A stretch of DNA of 64,000 nucleotides from Archivesica marissinica. Its lineage: Eukaryota > Mollusca > Bivalvia > Venerida > Vesicomyidae. The stretch is from assembly GCA_014843695.1 (NCBI GenBank), contig CM026403.1, positions 44,795,516-44,859,515 of the forward strand, in the 5' to 3' direction. The translations under genes were made by a program, and so were the position numbers. Below the pieces are notes generated by a model. It was not told where the DNA came from and ran no database searches. It saw only the letters and a program-made list of their open reading frames with translations. Shown here one piece after another: positions 38,001 to 50,977 of this stretch (position 1 is the stretch's first letter; each line of letters starts with the position of its first letter).

Positions 38001-41000
38001 CAAAATGTGTCTCATGGTGTCAGTAATGGATGACGCGTTCAATAGGGGTGACACTATAATAAACAAACACCTTACTTTACACACAGACAGATCTGTAGTC
38101 CAATGGTAACACGCTGGACTGGTAATCCAGGGATCGCAGGTTCGACCCCGCGTCTGACCATAATACAATTAACAGTCTTTCAGATGGGACATTAAACCGA
38201 GGTCTCGTGTCGGTGCTTTACACCGTACACGTAAAAGAACCAGAGGAGATTCTGGAATGGGTCTCTGTCTGTATCATTGCACTATCCTCCAAACATCTAA
38301 AATGACTAATCTCTTCAGGAGGCGTCGCTCAATTTGGGTAACCGGTAGCGACGATAAATAAACGTAAAACCACCACATTAGTTTACACATGACCTTGTAC
38401 AACGGAACACGAAGTAACTGACTGTGAGTTGCAGTTTTCTTGAATGGTTCTCGTGCACCCTTGTACTGTTCACAATAAAAACAATGTGTTGTATCTGGTG
38501 TATACTGTAGACAGGCAACGTCGTACCCGGAGTTCAAATATAAATTAATCTTCTGATTCTGAGATTTGATTTAGAACAATATTTGTCTGATCAGTGTGCA
38601 TGGCTGTGTATCGAGTTATTGTTTAATAACCAACATTGCTGGTGTTTCTATTATCTCAATTGGCAGATAAAGTCCGATTTATAAATGTATGTTGTGTCTT
38701 TCAGTTGGAATCCTTTGCTTTTACTGTTGTTTACTAACCAGATGTTGTGGAATGTCATTTTAGCCATATACTGTTAATTAATTGCTGACAGTAAAGTATC
38801 CACTGGCTATACTGCAGGAGATCTGTCGACGTATCCACTGGATATACTGCAGGAGGTCTGTCGACGTATCCATTGGATATACTGCAGGAGATCTGTCGAC
38901 GTATCCACTGGATATACTGCAGGAGATCTGTCGACGTATCCACTGGCTATACTGCAGGAGATCTGTCGACGTATCCACTGGATATACTGCAGGAGGTCTG
39001 TCGACGTATCCATTGGATATACTGCAGGAGGTCTGTCGTCGTATCCACTGGATATACTGCAGGAGATCTGTCGTCGTATCCACTGGATATACTGCAGGAG
39101 ATCTGTCGACGTATCCACTGGATATACTGCAGGAGATAGGTCGACGTATCCACTGGATATACTGCAGGAGATATGTCGACGTATCCACTGGATATACTAC
39201 ATGAGGTCTGACGACATTTAATAATTTCATAATTATAAGATGAGAAAACGGATTGAAATTGATAGCATATGGTGCAAAAGAAACAACGGTGAAAACCGAG
39301 GATACCAATCGAGAGGACCCTATCCTCCGTAATTATAATTCAGAGCGCAGAAAGCGATTATTAAACATTAATCTGCAAAGAAATCAATTTCATGTACAGT
39401 CAGTTGTCACCTCCATTAGGCAGCCAACCTATATTAAGCATCCAGTTTCCAGATTCCCAATGTGTTGTTTTGTTGTTCATTCTTCCTCTATTAAGCAGCC
39501 ACCTGTGCTATAAGCAGCCACTTACATTGACTCCCTTCAGGCGTGGCTGGATGCTTAGTACAGGTTTGGTTGTGTACATATCACAACATACAAAAATCGT
39601 ACTTTATAGCATCTATGTTATAATTTTCTTTTTCACATTCCTATATCATTTTATGCAGTTTAAAGTTCAGGCGTACATATTATCCTTGCTATATCACTTT
39701 ATGTGGTTTAAGGTTCAGGCATACACATTATCCTTGCTATATCACTTTATGTGGTTTAAGGTTCAGGCATACACATTCTCCTTGCTATATCACTTTATGC
39801 AGTTTAAGGTTCAGGCATACACATTCTCCTTGCTATATCACTTGATGCAGTTTAAGGTTCAGGCGTACATATCCTCCTTGCTATATCACTTTATGCAGTT
39901 TAAGGTTCAGGCATACACATTCTCCTTGCTATATCACTTTATGCGGTTTACGGTTCCGGCATACACATTCTCATTGCCACGTCACTTGCGATATCCTACA
40001 CCATATATATCTATACCATTGCAGTCATCTTGAAACTTTCTATGGTCACCCTTCAAGTACAACAACGACCCAGGACACAAGTCGTATACGAATAAATTAT
40101 AACGCTGATATCGGTGTGCACGCACATAATTTCATGGCTATTTATAGCCTGACAGTATAAACCATCTAAAGCAAGATATTTTGGTGAAGTTATTTCAAAA
40201 CCGATCCGATCAGCTAAGCGATATGTAGCGGACACGTCTTGCACTTACATGTGTGTCTGACCTTTGAGTCGTATGTGTTAACTTACATATACACCGGGTT
40301 TGCTCGCTTCTCGACTCAGTATCGTGCACATGTGCGTGTACTTATTTCTATACGGATCGGTTTCAAACATAAAGAACGGACACAAACTAGTGCAGTCTAT
40401 TTCTGACAGTTGACCGGCTAAATGCGACATTGATCTGCTAAGAGTGACATTGACCTGCTAAGTGCGACAATAACCTGCTAAATGCGACATTGATCTCCTA
40501 AATGCGACATTGACCTGCTAAATGCGACACTGACCTGCTAAATGCGACATTGACCTGCTAAGTGCGACATTGACCTGCTAATTACGACACTGACCTGCTT
40601 AATGCGACATTGACCTGCTAAATGCGATATTGACCTGCTAAGTGCGATATTGACCGGCTAAGTGCGACACTGACTTGCTAAATGCTACATTGACCACTAC
40701 GTGCGACATTGACCTGCTAAGTGCGACATTGACCTGCTAAATGCGACATTGACCTGCTAAGTGCGATATTTACCGGCTAAGTGCGACACTGACCTGCTAA
40801 ATGCTACATTGACCTGCTAAGTGCGACATTGACCATGCAGGTACGAACCTGCGTCTTGCGTGAGACGCGTCCGCTGTGTATGTTGAACATTTGAGTTAGT
40901 TTATTTTAAAATGTATCGATAAGTTTCAAAGAGACGGAGTGGAAAACAAAATTGTGCAACTATTTCTGACCGTTGAGGGCAAAGTATGACCTTGACCTCT

Positions 41001-44000
41001 GTAAATAATCGACAGCTGAAGACGCGCCTCCTCTCTGTTAAACAAATCCCCGTACTGTTACGTTAGACTATTGTTAGTAATGGTTATTGTGACCCATATT
41101 TATCGTAGTTAGGAACCGATTATGTAGTTCATAATGCCACATCATTGCAAAACATAACGTTATGGTGGTCGAGTGATTCACAATGATTCAGTTCTATTGG
41201 CGTACTTTGGTTTCAGTTTACACATTTTCGTGAGATGTTCCCATTCAGAGCTGGATCTTCCTTAGCTGCCGAGGACAACAGAATTAAAAGGTTAGAATGT
41301 AAGGACCCTAATTGTAACTAAATATGTTGAGACTTGACTTGAGGATTCTTGTCTTCTAGTAGTCTGCGCAAACGCCCAAACTGCTCTATATATGTACACA
41401 TCCACAAATATTGCGTAATGAAACTGTAAAATCGATCCATAACAATATACTCTACAAAGCGACGTGTCATGTAATGCAGGAATTTATTATACATGTATGT
41501 TCATCATAAATACATTGAAATACATGTTATATTCTTGGTTTTCATAATCCGTCAAATATAATCATAGCTGTAACCTGTTTTGCACAAAGTGCAAAATATA
41601 CATTAGTACAAGAGTACAAGCTAGCGGTGAACAGTGTTGCACGGGTATACGCTCTACACAGTGCCCTCTAATGGCGTTAACTAATTATAGTATAGTTCAG
41701 CGTTCACAATGCCGTATAAATGGACTACTATACGTCCTTGTCTTCAGTGGCCCGATGTGTGAGTGGAACGCGCAGTATCCGTTGATGGGGAAGCTAACAA
41801 CGAGACTGGAACGGATGACGAGATTCCAAATGCACCCTGTAGATGACATCACAAGTAGCGAATGTTATCAGGTAAGTTCAACCCACAAGCGTGCTTCTGC
41901 TACATATGTAGACCTACTACGGGAACATATACTATTTATAGAGAGCTCTAAGACGGATTTAGCTATGCTTGAGCTCGCTTTGAGGCTTTGCCCTATTCAT
42001 ATTAGATAACATGTACGAGACTTGTGTGGACACACTATACACGAACACGAAGATAAAAGCTTCAACATCAATTGTCCAAATTTACCTTACTAGCAAATAA
42101 TTTTCCAAAGACCGATCAATTCTCACACTTGATATAATGTACACGATATCACCGCCATGGACTTGTTCACGACATCCGATTGATCACAACTTACAGACGT
42201 TCACAAGTAGCGAATGTTATCAGGTAAGTTCAATCCACAAGCGTGCTTCTGCTACATATGTAGACCTACTACGGGAAAATATACTATTCATAGAGAGCTC
42301 TAAGACGGATTTAGCTATGCTTGAGCTCGCTTTGAGGCTTTGCCCTATTCATATTAGATAACATGTACGAGACTTGTGTGGACACACTATACACAAACAC
42401 GAAGATAAAAGCTTCAACATCAATTGTCCAAATTTACCTTACTAGCAAATAATTTTCCAAAGACCGATCAATTCTCACACTTGATACAATTTACACGATA
42501 TCACCGCCATGGACTTGTTCACGACATCCGATTGATCATAACTTACAGACGCTCTACGAAATAATACCATTTATCAAACGCGTTCATTCTCGATTGATAC
42601 AGAACATCATTTCAGTCTTCAGATGGATCTGTAGTCCAGTGGTAACACGCTGGACTGGTAATCCAGGGATCGCAGGTTCGATCCCCCGTCTGACCCTAAT
42701 AAAATGAACAGTCTTTCAGATGGGACGTTAAACCGAGGTCTCGTGTCGGTGCTGTACGCCGTGCACGTAAAAGAACCAGAGGAGACTCTGGAATGGGTCT
42801 CTGTCTGTATCATTTCACTATCCTCCAACAACTAAAATGACTAATCTCTTCAGGAGGCGTCGCGCATATGGGCAACTGGTAGCGACGATAAATAAACGTA
42901 AAACACACAGTCTTCTGCAAATAATTTGTGACCTCCACAAGAAAAGCATAATCGTTGTCATCATTGTATCTTCCTTGGGTGTCGCGAGTATATAGTCGTA
43001 TATAGTCAGATATACTCCTATATATGACCTCAACCCGTTATTGGCTTTCCCAGTTGACAGGTAGTGCGTGATATATTATATTATGATCAGACTATACCAC
43101 TATATGTCATCTTGAGATCTATACCACTAGTAATAGAATAATAATGATGGAGCCTCGTGGTGTAATGTATACGGTGTCCGCCTTGTAGCCGAGATGTTGC
43201 TGGTTGGAGCCCTCGCCAGAACCACCAGGGTTGTGTCTTTCAATAACTCAATGAAATCCACAGTGCCTCTTCTCTCTCCCTCATAGAGATGTATTCCATC
43301 AGGAATGAGGTTTCCAGAGCGACTAATCAAGAGTTGTAAGAACTTGTAATCAATCAAATTAACATAACTGTTCTTATTCTATTCTGCTTGCAACGAGTTA
43401 TTTGTAATATTCCTCTCGCACATACCTACCATTTCAGATGACGAACGAAGCCCCTGGTATCATTACTAAACCGATGGTTGATGCCTGGGTTTGTATTATA
43501 TTCTGTATTCTTATCGACTCACTCTGCATCACAGGCAAGACGTAGCAGTACACTGTCTTATGCTTTGTCTTCTATTATTTCTGTCATTCTTTTCTCACCA
43601 TTTTCTTCTATCCAAGCACATAATTATGTCCTGTATAAAAAATTAATTCTTTAAATATGTTTGCAGCACCCAGTATACTTACTATCAATACACTGTTACG
43701 TCTGCCTGTGCTCTGCATATTACTGGGTGAAAATCAAACATGATATGTAATTCCAAATAGTACAGATATATGTTATTCTAAAACGACCCAGCTAATAGCA
43801 TACATACTTATAGAGTAAAATCTACCTCGGGTTATTCTGCGATATACCTAACTTGAACTATGCTGCGCGCGCACCGTGTTTTGGCTATTCCATTTATACA
43901 ATGCGTGTAAAGTTTTATGAATGAAAGTCACGTGATGTTTGTAAATACTACCGTGGGAATTCGCGGAAGTGGGGTATTTTTAGAATCAGATAATCTCTTG

Positions 44001-47000
44001 TCCGTCTTGTTTTTCTGTTAAGTAACGTTTCAGTTACTATTCTGTACATTTTTATTTGACAAAATAAATAAAATATTGATCAGTTACAACTTTGTTCATT
44101 TATGCACTAGATTGATATTTTCCATAAAAAAATAACGTCATCACCCCTTACGCGGGAGGAAATTTCGAAAGCCAAATGCAGTGGAGTAGCACGACGTTTG
44201 AAGAAAATACTCCTTGATTCTCGTCTAAAATTATTAGAAGTAAGTCGTGTTAGAATCGAACTAATAAGTATCAACCGTGGTATATCGCAGAATAACCCTC
44301 GTTTGTAGTTCTTATGCGTAGAAATATATCACTCAGGACTTCGGCCATCGTGATATATTTCTACGCATAAGAACTTCAAACTCGGGTTATTCTGCGATAT
44401 ACCACGGTTGATACTTATTATTTCTTAAATAATAAACAGCACCGTTTCATCTTTATGTGCTGACGGAAGTTGGTTATTTCATAGAAAACACGTCATTTCC
44501 ATAGTATCAATGTAATATACATACCAACAGACAGCTGATTGCATAAATAAGCACCTGCAACACTGGCCAGTGCACGCGACGATTTTTGATTTGAATCAAC
44601 GAATCGCATCTCACCCCGTCTTCAAATAGCAACACAATTTATTGCGAAAGTCATTCTTAGAACTACTAACGAATCAACAGATATTGCAGTATAATCGATA
44701 TTAGATCGGCTTACTGTGTAGTATAATCGATATTAGATCGGCTTGCTGTGTAGTATAATCGATATTAGATCGGCTTGCTGTATAGTATAATCGATATTAG
44801 ATCGGCTTGCTGTATAGTATAATCGATATTATATCGGCTTGCTGTGTAGTATAATCGATATTATATCGGCTTGATGTGTAGTATAATCGATATTAGATCG
44901 GCTTGCTGTGTAGTATAATCGATATTAGATCGGCTTGCTTTGTAGTATAATCGATATTAGATCGGCTTGCTGTATAGTATAATCGATATTAGATCGGCTT
45001 GCTGTATAGTATAATCGATATTAGATCGGCTTACTGTGTAGTATAATCGATATTATATCGCCTTGCTGTGTAGTATAATCGATATTATATCGGCTTGATG
45101 TGTAGTATAATCGATATTAGATCGGCTTGCTTTGTAGTATAATCGATATTAGATCGGCTTGCTGTGTAGTATAATCGATATTAGATCGGCTTGCTGTGTA
45201 GTATAATCGATATTAGATCGGCTTGCTGTGTAGTATAATCGATACTATATCGGCTTGATGTGTAGTATAATCGATATTAGATCGGCTTGCTGTGTAGTAT
45301 AATCGATATTAGATCGGCTTGCTTTGTAGAATAATCGATATTATATCGGCTTGCTTTGTAGTATAATCGATATTATATCGGCTTGCTGTGTAGTATAATC
45401 GATATTATATCGGCTTGCTGTGTAGTATAATCGATATTAGATCGGCTTGCTGTGTAGTATAATCGATATTAGATCGGCTTGCTTTGTAGTATAATCGATA
45501 TTATATCGGCTTGCTGTATAGTATAATCGATATTAGATCGGCTTGCTGTGTACTTCCCTTTGATTGAAAACGATATTAGTATTGACATGTCTCGCTGTTC
45601 GTTTGCCAATGCATGTATTATTGCTTAATTCAAATAATGTATGTCAGAATATGTCTTAAAAGTATATTTCTTCTCCTTGTAGCCTTTAAGATATCAACCG
45701 TATCCGTTTGCTGGTAACCGGCTTGCCACAATCATGCTGCAGGTAACAATTCTTGCCATAATCATGCTGCAGGTAACCATTCTTGCCACAATCATGCTGC
45801 AGGTAAACATTATTGCCACAATCATGCTGCAGGTAACCATTCTTGCCACAATCATGCTGCAGGTAAACATTATTGCCACAATCATGCTGCAGGTAACCAT
45901 TCTTGCCATACTCATGCTGCAGGTAACCATTCTTGCCATAATCATGCTGCAGGAAAACATTATTGCCACAATCATGCTGCAGGTAACCATTCTTGCCACA
46001 ATCATGCTGCAGGTAACCATTCTTGCCACAATCATGCTACAGGTAACCATTATTGCCAGAATCATGCTGCAGGTAACCATTCTTGCCATTATCATGCTGC
46101 AGGTAACCATTATTGCCACAATCATGCTGCAGGTAACCGTTCTTGCCACAATCATGCTGCAGGTAACCGTTCTTGTCATAATCATGCTGCAGGTAACCGT
46201 TCTTGCCATAATCATGCTGCAGGTAACCATTCTTGCCATAATCATGCAGCTGGTAACCTTTCTTGCCATAATCATGCTGCAGGTAACCATTCTTGCCACA
46301 ATCATGCTGCAGGTAACCATTATTGCCACAATCATGCTGCAGGTAACCGTTCTTGCCACAATCATGCTGCATGTAACCATTCTTGCCACAATTACGATGC
46401 AGATAACCGTTTTTACAGATAACAGCTCTGTTTTACGACTGACCATGTCCATACATTTTAAAACTTTCTGTGTCATTATGGTTGGACACCCATTTCCTGT
46501 ATCATTAGGATTATGGCCTGTACCATGTTAAATATTTTGGTGACAATAAAAATCAAGCTCAAGCGGTGCTATGGTACCAAAATCACTTCATTTTGCACGA
46601 TATTTGCTTGAAATCACCTACACGATCGATTTTCATGGCCATAACGTGCATTGTGTGGGGAGATTGCCTAGCATTTAAAAGATATGAAGGATTAACTAAT
46701 CTTAGTTTCTTAATCTTTTAATATTATCATACAGTTTCAATTTTTCAATTTCACGTATTCATTTCCTTTCCCCTGATATTGTTTGTTTATTTTGGGGGAT
46801 TAAAGTCGCACCAACAGCGTGTGCCCACAGACTGGACTGGACAAGTGGTTTTTAAAAAAATAATTATAAGAACATTTTGATAAACAATAGTCTTGACACT
46901 ATACATGCAAAACTGTTAGGCCATATCCAGGCATATTTAAAAATGACACCCCGTCACTATCAGGGTAATTAGTGACTATTACCCAGCTATTATTGGTGAA

Positions 47001-50000
47001 GGAAGACCCTGGGTGCCCCTCCGAGCAGTATTTCATACTCGGGTGGAGGGGCCGCATGTAGACTCACCGACCTTACCGTGAAAAGATGATAGCTTTATCA
47101 CTTGAAATAATTCGACACACCCAGTGCCACCACCCATTTCGAACAAAACTATGACGGAAATCTAGCATTTAAACTAAGAATGGCCTCATGTTCATATGTA
47201 TTATGATAGACCTATATGCACAACTTGAAAGACATACAGGTCGAACATTTTACGAGAAGTTTACGTTTCGTTGCCACCACGTGCTTGCCAATGTTTATTG
47301 TGTACGCAATTCGTTTGAATTACTTTTTAGCAATAAAGTAAATAAATACGAGGGGAAGTTTGTATCTCAAGTACATTCCAACAAATACCCTGTATATAAC
47401 AATAATATGCACTTCAAATAATGTGTATCACGCAGAGAATGCAGGCAGTAAGGCACGAACAATTTTGATATAATGAACCTCTTTCTAAATAACGACTTTA
47501 TAATCAATGTACGATACGTGTAGTTAATTGATAGAGTGCAGTCCTCATAATTATATTTAATTATATTGTTCACGTATAAATGCACTGCTACTACAAATTC
47601 TTTTGGAATACATTCGAACACTAACATTGAATCAATAAACAGTGTTTTTATGGTCTGCAAGCTTTCAACTTTGAAAGTAGAATTTCATATAGCGGCCATC
47701 CATGCTCCTGAATTGACGTTTGTTTGTCATCGGAGTCAATACTAAACGCGAGGTAATATCGTTTAGAGATAATTTAACTAAGATTATTCTACATAGGCAC
47801 AACTGTGAGATATAACGGTAAATGTGTTCCATAAATCATGTTATTCATGATACACGAGTTGCATTTTGCATGGATGTCGACCCTATTTACATTATTTTGT
47901 TATGCCAACAAACCGCGTATACGACGTTTGTTTATTAGTTGAAATACTCACTTTTTGAGGCAAATATTTGGGGAAAAAATAATATCATATAATAGGAAAA
48001 TACAATATGTAGAAATTTGCGTTTTCACTGATGTAGTGTCGCTTTAATGATACATTCCAAGAATATATAATGTATAATGATGTAGTGTCGCTTTAATGAT
48101 AAATTCCAAGTATATATATAATGTATAATGATGTAGTGTCGCTTTAATGATAAATTCCAAGTATATATAACGTATAATGATGAAGTGTCGCTTTAATGAT
48201 AAATTCCAAGTATATATAACGTATAATGATGTAGTGTCGCTTTAATGATAAATTCCAAGTATATATAATGTATAATGATGTAGTGTCGCTTTAATGATAA
48301 ATTCCAAGTATATATAATGTATAATGATGTAGTGTCGCTTTAATGATAAATTCCAAGTATATATAATGTATAATGATGTAGTGTCGCTTTAATGATAAAT
48401 TCCAAGTATATATAATGTATAATGATGTAGTGTCGCTTTAATGATACATTCCAAGTATATATAATGTATAATGCTTACTGAAGGTTTGCTGTGATTTTTT
48501 GTTTCCTCCCAAAAAAGCGTTCGTACATGGAAGCGCATCTACTACTAGTAGTTAACGGACATTACCACGTATGATACAATCGAAAGAGATCGGGGCCGTC
48601 ATTTACATTTGCATACTAGTAACGCATGCATACATTTGCATACTAGTAACGTATGCATACATTTGCATACTAGTAACGCATGCATACATTTGCATACTAG
48701 TAACGCATGCATACATTTGTATACTAGTAACGCATGCATACATTTGCATACTAGTAACGCATGCATACATTTGCATACTAGTACCGCATGCATACATTTG
48801 CATACTAGTAACTCATACCTACATTTGCATACTAGTAGCTCATACCTACATTTGCATACTAGTAGCTCATACCTACATTTGCATACTAGTAGCTCATACC
48901 TACATTTGCATACTAGTAGCTCATACCTACATTTGTATACTAGTAACTCATACCTACATTTGCATACTAGTAACTCATACCTACATTTGCATACTAGTAA
49001 CTCATACCACATTTGTATACTAGTAACGCATGCATACATTTGTATACTAGTAACGCATGCATACATTTGTATACTAGTAACGCATTCCTACATTTGTATA
49101 CTAGTAACGCATGTCTACATTTGTATACTAGTAACGCATGTCTACATTTGTATACTAGTAACGCATGCCTACATTTGCATACTAGTAACGCATGCCTACA
49201 TTTGTATACTAGTAACGCATGCATACATTTGTATACTAGTAACGCATGCCTACATTTGTATACTAGTAACGCATGCATACATTTGCATACCAGTAACGCA
49301 TGCATACATTTGCATACTAGTAACGCATGCATACATTTGCATACTAGTAACTCATACCTACATTTGCATACTAGTAACGCATGCATACATTTGCATACTA
49401 GTAACTCATACCTACATTTGTATACTAGTAACGCATGCATACATTTGTATACTAGTAACGCATGCATACAGTTGTGTACTAGTAACGCATGCATACCTTT
49501 GTATACTAGTAGCATACCTACATTTGCATACTAGTAACTCATACCTACATTTGTATACTAGTAACTCATACCTACATTTGCATACTAGTAACTCATACCT
49601 ACATTTGTATACTAGTAACTCATACCTACATTTGCATACTAGAAACCCATACCTACATTTGCATACTAGTAACTCATACCTACAGTTGCATACTAGTAAC
49701 TCATACCTACAGTTGCATACTAGTAACTCATACCTACATTTGCATAATAGTAACTCATACCTACATTTGTATACTAGTAACTCATACCTACATTTGCATA
49801 CTAGTAACTCATACCTACATTTGCATACCAGTAACCCATACCTACATTTGCATACTAGTAACTCATACCTACATTTGTATATTAGTAACCCATACCTACA
49901 TTTGTATACTAGTAACCCATACCTACATTTGTATACTAGTAACACATACCTACATTTGTATACTAGTAACCCATACCTACATTTGTATACTAGTAACACA

Positions 50001-50938
50001 TACCTACATTTGTATACTAGTAACTCATACTTACATTTGCATACTAGTAACTCATACCTACATTTGAATACTAGTAACTCATACCTACATTTGCATACTA
50101 GTAACCCATACCTACATTTGCATACTAGTAACTCATACCTACAATTGTATACTAGTAACCCATACCTACATTTGTATACTAGTAACACATACCTACATTT
50201 GTATACTAGTAACACATACCTACATTTGTATGCTAGTAACTCATACCTACATTTGTATACTAGTAACCCATACCTACATTTGTATACTAGTAACACATAC
50301 CTACATTTGTATACTAGTAACTCATACTTACATTTGCATACTAGTAGCTCATACCTACATTTGTATACTAGTAACTCATACCTACATTTGCATACTAGTA
50401 ACCCATACCTACATTTGCATACTAGTAACTCATACCTACAATTGTATACTAGTAACCCATACCTACATTTGTATACTAGTAACCCATACCTACATGTGTA
50501 TACTAGTAACACATACCTACATTTGTATACTAGTAACACATACCTACATTTGTATACTAGTAACTCATACCTACATTTGCATACTAGTAACTCATACCTA
50601 CATTTGTATACTAGTAACTCATACCTACATTTGCATACTAGTAACTCATACCTACATTTGCATACTAGTAACTCATACCTACATTTGTATACTAGTAACC
50701 CATACCTACATTTATTTATTGTTGTGCCTGTAAACGCCTATAATTTGACTATAATTGCTAGTTATCTCTCTGTTGTTTGCTGTTTTTCAGTTATCAGATG
50801 TTCTGTACGGAGGGTCCCTTGTGTTCCCGAGGCTCAACCTGACTGTCCCCGTCAACAGGGTAACCATTTTAGTAGAAGTAGTAGTGGTAGTAGTATAAGT
50901 AGTAGTAGTAGTAGTAGTGGTAGTAGTAGTAGTAGTAA

Positions 50939-50977
<39 letters not shown>

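Noticed and set aside
38711..38750. Acceptor-like 'tgtctttcag' followed by a short open stretch, considered as an extra P4HA-like exon
   Set aside because: It stops after ten codons, has no donor, and does not match the family between exons 6 and 7.
38755..39308. Open frames on both strands with DTSTDLLQYIQWIR-type repeats
   Set aside because: They are by-products of the 35-bp array in intron 6.
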